From the NCBI GenBank assembly GCA_903927005.1, contig CAIYLH010000113.1, positions 33,931 to 97,930 on the forward strand: a DNA stretch of 64,000 bases, read 5' to 3'. Made by a program: the position numbers and the translations under genes. The notes under the pieces were generated by a model that had not been told where the DNA came from, searched no databases, and saw only the letters and a list, made by a program, of their open reading frames with translations. Shown here piece after piece: positions 1-8,516 of this stretch. Every line of letters begins with the position of its first letter. Position 1 is the first letter of the stretch. This DNA comes from an uncultured Pseudomonadota bacterium. GTDB lineage: Bacteria > Pseudomonadota > Gammaproteobacteria > Steroidobacterales > Steroidobacteraceae.

Positions 1-1
1 G

Positions 2-298
2 CCCGTGGTGCCGCATGTAACCGAGGCGCTGTGGCGCGCGCTCGGGCACGCAGGTTCGATGGTCGATGAGTCGTGGCCGCAGCCCGATCCGGATGCGCTT
101 GTCCAGGATGAGGTCGAGCTGGTCGTGCAGGTCAACGGCAAGTTGCGCGCCCGCCTCAGAGTCGCGGTCGACGCCGACGAGGCGACCGTGCGCGCCGCGG
201 CGCTGGCCGACGCAGACGTGCGCCGCCACATCGGCGAGATGACCGTGCGCAAGGTGATCGTCGTCAAGGGCAAGCTCGTCAGCGTGGTTGCCGGATGA
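2..298 (+). CDS. leuS: Leucyl-tRNA synthetase, C-terminal fragment (window starts inside the gene)
   Basis: This is the last ~98 codons of leucyl-tRNA synthetase, the class I enzyme that charges tRNA-Leu; the 5' part lies outside the window. The visible piece covers the end of the anticodon-binding region (start PHVTEALWRALGH, where the family has a conserved HxxEELW-type helix) and the small C-terminal domain with QVNGKLRARL and the closing VRKVIVVKGKLVSVV, both typical of bacterial LeuRS. Its stop overlaps the lptE start (ATGA), the usual leuS-lptE arrangement in gammaproteobacteria. Identification rests on these motifs plus the neighbour. Confidence 0.93.
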   Translation, partial: PVVPHVTEALWRALGHAGSMVDESWPQPDPDALVQDEVELVVQVNGKLRARLRVAVDADEATVRAAALADADVRRHIGEMTVRKVIVVKGKLVSVVAG

Positions 299-783
299 GC
301 CGCCTGATGCGCCTGGTGGCGACGACGCTGCTGCTCGCCGCTCTCGGCGCCTGCGGCTTTCATCTGCAGGGTGTCTCCCATCTGCCGGCGGCGTTCTCGA
401 CCACCACGATTGCGGCCGAGGATCGCTATACGGACTTCAATCGTGCGCTCAGCGACGCGTTGCGTGTCTCCGGCAGTACGCTGGTGAGTGTCGGCGCAAC
501 CGCGACGGTCGAGGTTATCGGCGATGAGCACGGCCAGCGCGTGTTGTCGGTCTCGGCGAACAACGCGCCTACCGAGTACGAGGTCTGGTACACGGTCCGT
601 TACCGAGTGTTGGTGGGTGCCCGCGAGGCGCTATCGCCGCAGGTCCTGACGCTGAGCCGGGACTACAGCTTCGACGCCACTGCTGTGCTGCCTAAGGAGC
701 ATGAGCAGGAAATGATCCGCGCCGCGCTCGCTCGCGAGCTTGCGGCGCTGGTGATGCGTCGCCTGACGGCGCTGCCGCCGTGA
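295..783 (+). CDS. lptE: LPS-assembly lipoprotein LptE
   Basis: LptE is the outer-membrane lipoprotein that plugs the LptD barrel and helps insert lipopolysaccharide in the outer leaflet. The 162-residue product has a short basic N-terminus, a hydrophobic stretch and a lipobox (LGAC, Cys at about residue 20) followed by GFHLQG, which is the hallmark start of mature LptE/RlpB. The rest is an alpha/beta domain with the expected YEVWYTVRYRV and C-terminal helix rich in Arg and Ala. It overlaps leuS by ATGA and is followed by holA only after an insertion of five unrelated genes; in many gammaproteobacteria holA is directly next. Confidence 0.9.
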   Translation: MSRLMRLVATTLLLAALGACGFHLQGVSHLPAAFSTTTIAAEDRYTDFNRALSDALRVSGSTLVSVGATATVEVIGDEHGQRVLSVSANNAPTEYEVWYTVRYRVLVGAREALSPQVLTLSRDYSFDATAVLPKEHEQEMIRAALARELAALVMRRLTALPP

Positions 784-1292
784 TTGGCGGCGGGCCGCCG
801 GTCGACGGTGTGCTCACTCTGGCCGACGGCCACCTCGAGGCGATTGGCCGCCTGCTCGCGCGTCATGGACTGTCGATGCACTGTGTGGCGACTGACGCGC
901 CGATCCCTGGCAGTTATCACGGTGCGCCCGAAGCGGGCGTGGTCGGCACCGACGTCTGGGTGCGCCTCGACACGCCGGTTCATTCGGTGTTGCACGAGGC
1001 CTGCCATGCGATCTGCATGGATGGCGAGCGACGGCGAGTGCTCGATCGCGATGCCGGCGGAGACTTCGATGAGGAGAACGCGGTCTGCTGTCTGCAGATC
1101 GTGCTTGCCGACCAGCTGCCGGGCGTCGGCGCTGCCCGACTGATGGATGACATGGATCGCTGGGGCTACACGTTCAGGCTCGGCTCCGCGGCGCGCTGGT
1201 ATGCAGAGGAAGCCGACGTGCCGCGCCAGTGGCTCGCTCAGGAGGGTCTGCTCGCTGCAGATGGCCGGCCGACGTGGCGGTTGCGCGCGTGA
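780..1292 (+). CDS. Uncharacterised protein with HExxH zincin motif
   Basis: A 170-residue protein of unknown function, starting at a GTG that overlaps the lptE stop (GTGA). It carries HEACH at residues 72-76, a match to the HExxH zinc-metallopeptidase motif, inside a helix-like stretch (HSVLHEACHAICMDG). Acidic residues about 22-23 positions downstream (DFDEEN, residues 95-100) could supply a third metal ligand. No signal peptide is visible, so it is probably cytoplasmic. It is tightly packed between lptE and the PCuAC-BtuF gene (another GTGA overlap), so it is probably co-transcribed with them. Metallopeptidase activity is inference from the motif only. Confidence 0.75.
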   Translation: MIGGGPPVDGVLTLADGHLEAIGRLLARHGLSMHCVATDAPIPGSYHGAPEAGVVGTDVWVRLDTPVHSVLHEACHAICMDGERRRVLDRDAGGDFDEENAVCCLQIVLADQLPGVGAARLMDDMDRWGYTFRLGSAARWYAEEADVPRQWLAQEGLLAADGRPTWRLRA

Positions 1293-2545
1293 GCGGCCGG
1301 TTGGTTCGCTGGGTGCTGTGCTGTTTATTGCCATGGCTCATGCTGTCTGCAGCACGAGCCGGTGGTGTCACCGTCGAGGCCGGTTGGGTGAGGCCGCCGC
1401 CGCCGGGTATCTCGGTCGCGGCCGGCTATCTTGTGCTGCGCAATGGTGGCACTAACGTCGAGCGCCTGATTGGACTGCGCTCGCCGCAGGCCGCCAGTGT
1501 CGCGCTGCACGAGTCGCAGCTGTCGGGTGGCATTATCCGTATGCGGCCCGTTCCCAGCCTCGTGCTCGCGCCCGGCGAGCGGCTCGAGCTGCGACCAGCT
1601 GGCAAGCACCTGATGCTGACGGGGCTGCGCTCGCCGCTGTTCGCGGGTGCCGGCCTGCCTGTCACGCTGACATTCGATCACGCCGGTGAGCTGACCGTGA
1701 CGCTTGTTGTCGGCGATGGACCGGCGCCTGCGGTGGCTGCCGTCGTGCCGGCGCGTAGTCCGCAGCGGATCATCACGCTCGCTCCGCACCTGACGGAACT
1801 GGTCTATGCCGCAGGCGCGGGCGATCGCCTGGTCGGCACGATCGACATGAGTGATTTTCCTGCGGCCGCCCGGCAGGTACCGCGCATCGGCGACGTTGGC
1901 CGTCTTGATCCGGAGCGCCTGCTAGCCGCGCGACCTGATCTTGTGCTGTTGTGGGGCGACGGCTCGCCGGCCGATCAGCGCGCGCTGCTGACCAGGCTTG
2001 GCCTGCCGGTGCTGAGCCTCGAGCAGCACTCGCTCGCCGACATCCCGGCGACGCTGGAGCAGCTCGGGCGTGTGTTTGGCACCGAGGCTGTTGCTGGCGC
2101 CGCGGCGCGGGCGCTGACCGCGCAGCTTGATGGCCTACGGCGCCGCTACGGCGGTGCGCGCCGCCTGAAGGTGTTCTATCAGGTGTGGAGCACGCCGCTG
2201 TACACGCTCGGTGCTCGCCATGTCGCGACCGAGATGTTGCGCGTGTGCGGCGCCGAGAACGCATTTTCGGACCAGACGGCGAGTGCGTTCGTGGTCGACG
2301 AAGAGTCGGTGTATGCGCGTGACCCCGACGTCGTCGCACTGGCCGGCACACCGGCAGAAACGGCCCAGTGGCTGCGTCGCTGGCAGGGCCGCGTGCCGCT
2401 GCGGGCAGTCGCGAGCGGCAATGTGATCACGCTGGATCCCGATCTGGTCAATCGCATGGGCCCGCGCATCGTGCAGGGCACCGAGGAGCTGTGCATGAAG
2501 CTCGCCACACGGCGAGCGGCGCTCGACGCGGCAGCACCTCGCTGA
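1289..2545 (+). CDS. Periplasmic fusion: PCuAC copper-chaperone domain + BtuF-like substrate-binding domain
   Basis: The preferred start is the GTG overlapping the previous stop; it gives a 418-residue protein with a clear signal peptide (basic RLVRW, hydrophobic core, cut near AARA-GG). An in-frame ATG 60 bases upstream would bury the signal. Residues ~25-150 form a PCuAC (DUF461) domain with the exact HX10MX21HXM copper(I) motif: H74, M85, H107, M109. From ~158 (PQRIITLAPHLTELVYAAG) to the end it is a BtuF/FecB-type periplasmic binding protein of the two-lobe, single-helix class that binds corrinoids, haem or metal chelates. No cognate BtuCD lies nearby. It runs convergent to a DUF3299/ABC locus. 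Ligand is unknown; copper binding by the first domain is likely. Confidence 0.85.
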   Translation: MSGRLVRWVLCCLLPWLMLSAARAGGVTVEAGWVRPPPPGISVAAGYLVLRNGGTNVERLIGLRSPQAASVALHESQLSGGIIRMRPVPSLVLAPGERLELRPAGKHLMLTGLRSPLFAGAGLPVTLTFDHAGELTVTLVVGDGPAPAVAAVVPARSPQRIITLAPHLTELVYAAGAGDRLVGTIDMSDFPAAARQVPRIGDVGRLDPERLLAARPDLVLLWGDGSPADQRALLTRLGLPVLSLEQHSLADIPATLEQLGRVFGTEAVAGAAARALTAQLDGLRRRYGGARRLKVFYQVWSTPLYTLGARHVATEMLRVCGAENAFSDQTASAFVVDEESVYARDPDVVALAGTPAETAQWLRRWQGRVPLRAVASGNVITLDPDLVNRMGPRIVQGTEELCMKLATRRAALDAAAPR

Positions 2546-2552
2546 CCGTCCC

Positions 2553-3122
2553 TCAGTAGCGGTACTGCTCGATCCCGCTCGCTGCCAGTGCGTAGGCGGC
2601 GGAGCCAAGCTTGCTCTGGCGCGTGTGCGTCGAGACCTTGCCGCTGACCCAGTAGGCCGCGTACATCGATTCCAGCACCAGGCCCTTGGGGTAGGTGACG
2701 TACAGCATCTGGTTCGGCGCCGGCGGCGGGACGTGAATGCAGGCGCCGTAGTACGGCACCAGGAAGAATTCGGTGACGCGTCCTTCCGCATCCAGCTCCA
2801 GCGGCACGATGAACCCGGGCAGGCGGATGCTGTGGCCGTCGAGTGAGGCATTGACGCTGTAGTCCTGCGGCTGCTGTGCGGCCAGACCGCTCTCGCCGGA
2901 CAGGTAGTCGTGGACCGCCGGCGGCGGGCCGGATTTGAAACTGCTGCGCGTTGTTTCGGGAACGAGGTCCTCCCAGCTGATCGTGCCGGGTCGCGCCGCG
3001 TCTGCCGATGGATGTGGCGCCGGCGTGCCGACGGGTGGTGGCGCTGGCGGCGCTGCCTGCACCGTGACCGCGAGCAGTACGGCGAGCAGCAGGGCAAACC
3101 AGCGGCAGTGCGGTGTGGGCAT
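2553..3122 (-). CDS. DUF3299 secreted protein, partner of the adjacent ABC transporter
   Basis: A 189-residue exported protein with signal peptide (CRWFALLLAVLLAVTVQA, then a Pro/Ala-rich linker). The C-terminal half is a DUF3299 domain, recognisable from LPGFIVPLELDAEG and the block VPYYGACIHVPPPAPNQ with a conserved Cys and His. The start at 3122 was chosen because the alternative at 3158 would lie inside the upstream permease gene and lack a signal peptide at its N-terminus. The order ATPase, FtsX-like permease, DUF3299 protein matches metal-linked (zinc-regulated) clusters described in Vibrio and relatives. Function in metal handling is inference from that association. Confidence 0.82.
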   Translation of the reverse strand: MPTPHCRWFALLLAVLLAVTVQAAPPAPPPVGTPAPHPSADAARPGTISWEDLVPETTRSSFKSGPPPAVHDYLSGESGLAAQQPQDYSVNASLDGHSIRLPGFIVPLELDAEGRVTEFFLVPYYGACIHVPPPAPNQMLYVTYPKGLVLESMYAAYWVSGKVSTHTRQSKLGSAAYALAASGIEQYRY

Positions 3123-3135
3123 CAGTTTCTCGCGT

Positions 3136-4401
3136 TCAGAGTCGGATCGACAGGCCATCGGCCAGTGCCCGGCGGTAGGCGCGCACCGCCGGCCACGCGC
3201 CGATCAGCAGGCTCGTCCCGATCACCGCGGCCAGCAGCGCCAGATCGTACGTCGTCGGCGCGCCGAGCTCCATCGCCACACCCATGCGCTGCAGCAGCAG
3301 CGGGCGTGAGGCGATGAGTGCTGCATACATCAACAAGATGCCGCCGGCTGCGCCGGCCGAGGCCAGCAGGCAGGATTCAAGCCACAGCAGCATGAACACA
3401 TCGCGCGGTCGCGCTCCGACGCTGCGCAGGATCGCCATTTCCCGCCGCCGCTCATTGAGGCTGGTCAGGATCGCGGTCAGCATGCCCAGGAGTCCCGCGG
3501 CGACGACGCAGCAGGCAATCGCCAGCAACGCGCCCTCGGCGACGCCGAGCAGCTGCCACAGCTGCGTCAGTGCAACGCCCGGGATCACGGCGGTCAGTGG
3601 TTCGCTCGCGTACTCGTTCAGCGCGCGCTGCATCAGGAACACCGCCGAGCGGGCCTTCATGCCGACGACGAACGCCGTGACGCGAGTCGGGGTGAGGTCT
3701 GCATGGCGGGCGTCATCCGCCGAGACGCGCTCGGCGGGCGGTGCATGTGCGCCGCTCGTCCAGTCGACGTGCATCGCGGCGAGCCCCTGCAGGCCGATGT
3801 GCACCGTGCGGTCTACCGGCGTGCCGGTGCGGGCGAGCACGCCGGCAACCCTAAAGGGTTTGTCGTCATGGTTGGCGAAGCTGACCTCGCCCACGCCGTG
3901 CGCCAGCACCAGCGTGTCGCCGGTGCGATAGCCGAGCCGCTGTGCCACTTCCGCGCCGAGCACCGCGTCGTACAGGTCGGCGAACGGCGCTCCGGCCGTG
4001 AACGCCAGCGCCTTGCCGTGGCCGTAGCGCCAGTGCTCGAAGTACGCAGGCACGGTGCCGAGCACGCGGTAACCACGATGTGAGTCGCCCAGCGAGATCG
4101 GCACCACCCAGGCGACGTCCGGGTGGCGGGCGACCTTGTCGACGATCGCCATGGACACCGGGTTGGTCGCATCGCCGATCCTAAAAACGCTGTACAGCAG
4201 CAGGTTGACCGGCGAGCTGCGGCTGCCGACGACCAGGTCCGCCCCTGAGAGCGTGTTGGCGAAGCTCGCGCGCGCATCGTCGCGCAGGTGCAGCACGCCC
4301 AGCAGCAGCGCTACGCTGACCGCGATCGAGAACACCGTCAGCGCCGCGGTGTCGCGCCGGTTCCACAGGCTGCGCAGGGCAAGTCCGGCCAGCGACTTCA
4401 T
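3136..4401 (-). CDS. ABC transporter permease, FtsX/MacB family
   Basis: A 421-residue inner-membrane permease. One N-terminal membrane helix (TAALTVFSIAVSVALLLGV, ~residues 20-40) is followed by a large periplasmic MacB-like domain (~45-270) and three C-terminal helices (~285-310, ~335-365, ~385-405) containing the FtsX signature NERRREMAILRSVGA. This is the topology of type VII (mechanotransmission) ABC permeases such as LolC/E and MacB, which act on periplasmic substrates rather than moving them through the membrane. The start at 4401 overlaps the ATPase stop (ATGA), so the two are translationally coupled. A longer frame upstream is only the ATPase gene read in another frame. Confidence 0.88.
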   Translation of the reverse strand: MKSLAGLALRSLWNRRDTAALTVFSIAVSVALLLGVLHLRDDARASFANTLSGADLVVGSRSSPVNLLLYSVFRIGDATNPVSMAIVDKVARHPDVAWVVPISLGDSHRGYRVLGTVPAYFEHWRYGHGKALAFTAGAPFADLYDAVLGAEVAQRLGYRTGDTLVLAHGVGEVSFANHDDKPFRVAGVLARTGTPVDRTVHIGLQGLAAMHVDWTSGAHAPPAERVSADDARHADLTPTRVTAFVVGMKARSAVFLMQRALNEYASEPLTAVIPGVALTQLWQLLGVAEGALLAIACCVVAAGLLGMLTAILTSLNERRREMAILRSVGARPRDVFMLLWLESCLLASAGAAGGILLMYAALIASRPLLLQRMGVAMELGAPTTYDLALLAAVIGTSLLIGAWPAVRAYRRALADGLSIRL

Positions 4402-5090
4402 GGTGCGGACGCTCGGTTGAGGCTCGCAAGCGAGACGCCACGGTCGAACAGGGAGGCGAGCGAGCGATCGTGGCTGACGAACAGCAGCGTGCTGCCGGCT
4501 GCCCGGCACTCGCGCATCAGCAGCTCAAGGAAGGCGGCGCGTGCGTCCCAGTCGAGCGATGAGGTCGGCTCGTCGGCGATAATCAGTGCTGGTTGTCCGA
4601 GCAGTGCGCGCGCTGCCGCGACCCGTTGCTGCTGGCCTATGGACAGTGCAGCGACGCTGCGGTCCAGCAGTTCGGGGGCTGCAAGTCCGAGTGTAGTGAG
4701 CAGCCGCAGCGCTTCGCTGCGCGGATCCGTCAGTCGTGCGCGCTTGGCCGCTGAGAAGCGCAGCGGCAGCAGCACGTTGTCCAGCACTGACAGATAGGGC
4801 AGCAGGTTGAACAGCTGGAAGATCACTCCGACCTGGTCGGCCCGGAACGCATCTCGGCCGGCGGGGGTCAGCGTCGCAAGATCGGTGCCCAGAACCCTGA
4901 CCTGGCCGGCGTTCGCCGCCAGCACGCCGGCGATGATGCCCAGCAGGGTGCTCTTGCCGCTGCCGCTCGGGCCCTCCAGGAAGACCCGCTCGCCGCTCGC
5001 GACCGTAAACCGGGCGATGTCCAGCACTGGCGGCCCGGCCGTCCAGGCATAACGGACCGAAGTCAGGTCGATGGCGGCGGACGATGGCAT
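4398..5090 (-). CDS. ABC transporter ATP-binding protein, LolD/MacB type
   Basis: A 230-residue ATPase with Walker A GPSGSGKST, Q-loop region VIFQLFNLLPYLSVLDN, signature LSIGQQQR, Walker B ALIIADEP and switch His in FVSHDR. The spacing and the FNLLPYL block are those of the LolD/MacB subfamily, which pairs with FtsX-type permeases like the one it overlaps. The ATG at 5090 is preferred over a GTG at 5099 because AAGGTG sits at a suitable distance before it. First gene of the minus-strand trio; the 110 bases upstream separate it from the divergent S10 peptidase gene and must hold both promoters. Confidence 0.9.
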   Translation of the reverse strand: MPSSAAIDLTSVRYAWTAGPPVLDIARFTVASGERVFLEGPSGSGKSTLLGIIAGVLAANAGQVRVLGTDLATLTPAGRDAFRADQVGVIFQLFNLLPYLSVLDNVLLPLRFSAAKRARLTDPRSEALRLLTTLGLAAPELLDRSVAALSIGQQQRVAAARALLGQPALIIADEPTSSLDWDARAAFLELLMRECRAAGSTLLFVSHDRSLASLFDRGVSLASLNRASAP

Positions 5091-5199
5091 GGCCGGCACC
5101 TTAGCAGCCCGTCCATCGTAGCGCCCGGACCCTTGCCGGGCTGGGGCGTGGGTGTGAGAGACTCAGCGCCCTCACCCAAGCATCCTCGAGGTAGACCCC

Positions 5200-6804
5200 A
5201 TGCGCAGGCTGGCAATGTGGACGGCGCTCGCCGTCATTGGCGTGGTTGGAACGAGCATCGCCGCCCCCGCGAAGGATGTGCCGGCCACGACCCCGGCGGC
5301 CGCGTCGGCCGACGGCCTGCGGGACGAGTCCTCCGTGACCAGTGGCAGCGTCGCTGTCGGTGGCCGCACGCTGGCCTACCAGGCCGAGGCGGGCCTGTTG
5401 GTGGTGCATACGGCAGACCCCGCCGACGAGGATCCGAAGCCCGCCGATGCTAAGGGCCCGATCGGACCGTCCGCTGCGATGTCCTACGTCGCCTATTCGC
5501 TCGGCAAGGAAGCCGATCCGCGCCGGCCGATCACGTTCGTGTTCAACGGCGGCCCGGGCTCGGCGACGATCTGGCTGCACATGGGCGCGTTCGGTCCGAA
5601 GCGGGTGGTCGCCGGTGACGGCCGCCACGGCCCCGCGGCGCCGTACCAGCTCATCGACAACGCCTACACGCTGCTGCCGGAGTCCGACCTCGTGTTCGTC
5701 GATGCTCCCGGCACCGGTTTTGGTCACTTGCGCGGTGCCGACAAGGAGAAGGCGTACTTCGGCGTCGACCAGGACTCGCACGCATTCGCGAACTTCATCG
5801 TCGAGTTCCTGTCGCGGCACGGCCGCTGGAACTCACCGAAGTACCTGTTCGGCGAGAGCTACGGCACGACCCGCGCGGCGACGCTGGCGTTCGTACTGCA
5901 GAACGAGAAGGGCCTGGACCTGAACGGCGTGATGCTGCTGTCGCAGATCCTCGCCTTCGACAACAGCGTAGACAATCCGGACTCGAATCCAGGCGTCGAC
6001 CAGGCCTATGCGCTCGCGCTGCCGACGTACGCGGCGACCGCCTGGTACCACAAGAAGCTCGCCTCGGCGCCGCTGTCCCTCGAGCCGTTCCTGGCCGAGG
6101 TCGAGGCGTTCGCGCTCGGCGACTACCTGACGGCGCTCGCGGTCGGCAACCGCCTGCCCGAGGCGCGCCGCGCGGTGATTGCAGCGAAACTGCACGACTA
6201 CACCGGCCTGCCGGTCGAGTATCTGCTGCAGGCGAACCTGCGGATCACCGGTGGCGTGTTCGAGCGGCACGTGCTCGGTGGCAACGCCACTGCCGGCCGG
6301 CTCGACACGCGCTATCCGGGCGCGCCCATCGATCCGCTGGGCAAGGATGCCGACTACGACCCGGCGATGTCGGCGATCGCCTCGCCCTACGTCTCTGCGT
6401 TCAACGACTACGTGCGTCGCGAGCTTAAGTTCGGTGACGGCAAGACCTACAAGTGGATGGGCGGGTTGTGGGCCAAGTGGGACTTCCTGCATCAGCCGCC
6501 GACTGCGCCGATGAAGATGCCGCACGCAACCAACGTCATGCCGGACCTTGCTGCGGCAATGACCATGAACCCGCACCTGAAGGTGCAGATGCACGGCGGC
6601 TACTACGACCTTGCGACGCCGTTCTTTGCCGCGATCTATGAACTCGATCACCTGCCGGTGCCGGCCGAGATTGCCGCTAACATCGAGGTGAAGCTCTATC
6701 CGTCGGGCCACATGGTCTACGCCAACGAGTCCTCGCTTGCGGCGCTGACGCAGAACGCCGGCGCGTTCATCCGGCGCACCTCCGGGTCCGCGGCCGCGCG
6801 CTGA
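5200..6804 (+). CDS. Secreted S10-family serine carboxypeptidase
   Basis: A 534-residue peptidase of the carboxypeptidase Y-like family S10, exported through an N-terminal signal peptide (TALAVIGVVGTSIAAPA). The alpha/beta-hydrolase core shows the oxyanion-hole loop VFNGGPGSAT, the nucleophile elbow GESYGTT (Ser220), catalytic Asp in YYDLATPF (Asp470) and His in PSGHMVY (His504). S10 peptidases release C-terminal residues at acidic pH in fungi and plants; bacterial members are less studied and are common in Xanthomonadales-like organisms. It immediately precedes holA with a TGATG overlap, an unexpected coupling of a secreted enzyme to a replication gene. Confidence 0.9.
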   Translation: MRRLAMWTALAVIGVVGTSIAAPAKDVPATTPAAASADGLRDESSVTSGSVAVGGRTLAYQAEAGLLVVHTADPADEDPKPADAKGPIGPSAAMSYVAYSLGKEADPRRPITFVFNGGPGSATIWLHMGAFGPKRVVAGDGRHGPAAPYQLIDNAYTLLPESDLVFVDAPGTGFGHLRGADKEKAYFGVDQDSHAFANFIVEFLSRHGRWNSPKYLFGESYGTTRAATLAFVLQNEKGLDLNGVMLLSQILAFDNSVDNPDSNPGVDQAYALALPTYAATAWYHKKLASAPLSLEPFLAEVEAFALGDYLTALAVGNRLPEARRAVIAAKLHDYTGLPVEYLLQANLRITGGVFERHVLGGNATAGRLDTRYPGAPIDPLGKDADYDPAMSAIASPYVSAFNDYVRRELKFGDGKTYKWMGGLWAKWDFLHQPPTAPMKMPHATNVMPDLAAAMTMNPHLKVQMHGGYYDLATPFFAAIYELDHLPVPAEIAANIEVKLYPSGHMVYANESSLAALTQNAGAFIRRTSGSAAAR

Positions 6805-7811
6805 TGCGGTTAGTCGCCGAAACCCTGTCGCGCACGCTGCAGGCGGGCCTGGCGCCGGCCTGGCTGGTCGCAGGCGACGAGCCGCTGTTGGTGGGCGAGG
6901 CCGCTGATGCGATCCGCGCGAAGGCGCGCGCGGTCGGCTACACCGGCCGCGAGGTGATGTTCGTCGAGCGCGGCTTCGACTGGGACGAACTGCTCGGCGG
7001 GTTGCGTGCCATGTCGCTGTTCGCGGAGCGACGCATCGTCGAGCTGCGGCTGCCCAGTCCCAAGCCGGGCCTGGAGGGCTCCAAGGCGCTCGTCGCCGCG
7101 GTCAGCGATCCGTCGCCGGACGTGCTGCTGCTGGTGATCACCGACAAGATCGAATACAAGGACCAGTCGGCGGCCTGGGTGAAGGCGTTCGATGCCCACG
7201 GCGCCTGTGTCGACGCCGACCAGCTGCAGCCGGAGCAGCTGCCGAAGTGGCTGGAAGCACGCATGCGCGCACGCGGCCTCGTGCCGGACGCCGATGCAGT
7301 GCAACTGCTTGCCGAGCGCTGCGAGGGCAATCTCGTCGCCGCTCACCAGGAGATCGAACTGCTGCGGCTGCTGTCGGGCGAGGGGCCGGTGAACCTCGAG
7401 CAGGTGGCTGCTGCCGTGGCTAACAGCGCCCGCTATCACGTCTTCCAGCTCGGCGAGGCACTGCTCGCCGGCGACGCGGCGCGCACGGTGCGCATTCTGG
7501 ATGGCCTCGCGGCCGAGGACGAGGGTCTGCCGCTGGTGCTGTACTGCATCGCCGAGGAGCTGCGTGCCGTGCTGCAGTGGCCGCCGCCGCCGAGCGGGGC
7601 GCATCGCCGCCTGTACATGGGGGGCCGCCGGCGCAAGGAGCTGCTCGGCCAGGCCGCTCGCCGCGTACCGCGGGCGGTGGTGCTGGAGCTGCTGACCGCG
7701 GCGGGCCGTGCCGACCAGCTGGTGAAGAGTTCGCGCAAGGATCAGGCCTGGGGCGAGCTGACCCGCATTGCGACCGAATTTTGCATCGCGCCCCGCAAGC
7801 GGGCAGGGTGA
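6804..7811 (+). CDS. holA: DNA polymerase III subunit delta
   Basis: The delta subunit is the clamp-opening wrench of the DnaX clamp-loader complex. The 335-residue length matches the family (E. coli 343). Recognisable blocks are the N-terminal LVAGDEPLLVGEAADAIR, the FAERRIVELRLP strand-turn, and the collar-domain helices near the C-terminus (AWGELTRIATEFC). Domain order is N-terminal AAA-like fold, lid, then collar. It starts with ATG overlapping the upstream stop (TGATG) and is followed after six bases by nadD, the standard holA-nadD pair of gammaproteobacteria. Confidence 0.92.
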   Translation: MRLVAETLSRTLQAGLAPAWLVAGDEPLLVGEAADAIRAKARAVGYTGREVMFVERGFDWDELLGGLRAMSLFAERRIVELRLPSPKPGLEGSKALVAAVSDPSPDVLLLVITDKIEYKDQSAAWVKAFDAHGACVDADQLQPEQLPKWLEARMRARGLVPDADAVQLLAERCEGNLVAAHQEIELLRLLSGEGPVNLEQVAAAVANSARYHVFQLGEALLAGDAARTVRILDGLAAEDEGLPLVLYCIAEELRAVLQWPPPPSGAHRRLYMGGRRRKELLGQAARRVPRAVVLELLTAAGRADQLVKSSRKDQAWGELTRIATEFCIAPRKRAG

Positions 7812-7817
7812 GCCCCG

Positions 7818-8516
7818 ATGTCGACGACGCTACTTAGCGCGACCTGCCCGGCCAGTGCCGTGAGCGGTCCGATGGGTATCTTCGGGGGTACCTTCGACCC
7901 CATTCACTACGGCCACCTCAGGACCGCCTACGAGCTGCTCGCCACCCTGCGACTGCCCGAGATGCGGTTCATGCCGGCCGGCAACCCGCCGCACCGCCCC
8001 GCGACGATCGCCAGCAACGAGCTGCGCCTGCAGATGGTCCGGGCAGCTACCGCCGGCCAGAGCGGGTTCACGGTTGACGACCGCGAGATGCGCAAGCAGG
8101 GCCCGTCCTACAGCGTTGAGACGCTGGCCGAGCTGCGCGCCGAGGCGCCGACGCGGCCGCTGTGCCTGATTGTCGGCATGGATGCGTTTCTGGGCCTGCC
8201 AAAGTGGCATCGCTGGCGCGACCTGCTGACGCTCGCCCATCTGGTGGTCGCCCACCGACCGGGCTGGCGGGCGCCGTTAATGGGTCCGCTGGGCGAACTG
8301 CTCGTAGAGCACGGCACGGGCAGTGTCTGCGACCTGCACGAGGCCCTTGCCGGGCGTATTTACATCCATGCTGTGACACAGCTGGAAATCTCGTCGACCG
8401 ATGTCCGGGCGCTGATTGGCGCCGGCGGCGACCCACGCTACCTCATGCCAGAGGCCGTGCGGAGTATCATCCTAGAATCGGGCTGTTATGCCCGGAAGGA
8501 AGTAGGAAGGGGATGA
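7818..8516 (+). CDS. nadD: Nicotinate-nucleotide adenylyltransferase
   Basis: NadD adenylates nicotinate mononucleotide to form deamido-NAD in NAD biosynthesis. The nucleotidyltransferase motif GIFGGTFDPIHYGHLR (with the HxGH-type HYGH) lies at residues ~20-35, and the C-terminal ISSTDVR matches the family ISST(x)R ATP-binding motif. At 232 residues with this start it has ~18 extra N-terminal residues; an ATG at 7872 would begin directly at MGIFGGTFDP. The 7818 start is kept because an AGGGTGAG Shine-Dalgarno precedes it. The stop overlaps rsfS (ATGA). Confidence 0.93.
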   Translation: MSTTLLSATCPASAVSGPMGIFGGTFDPIHYGHLRTAYELLATLRLPEMRFMPAGNPPHRPATIASNELRLQMVRAATAGQSGFTVDDREMRKQGPSYSVETLAELRAEAPTRPLCLIVGMDAFLGLPKWHRWRDLLTLAHLVVAHRPGWRAPLMGPLGELLVEHGTGSVCDLHEALAGRIYIHAVTQLEISSTDVRALIGAGGDPRYLMPEAVRSIILESGCYARKEVGRG

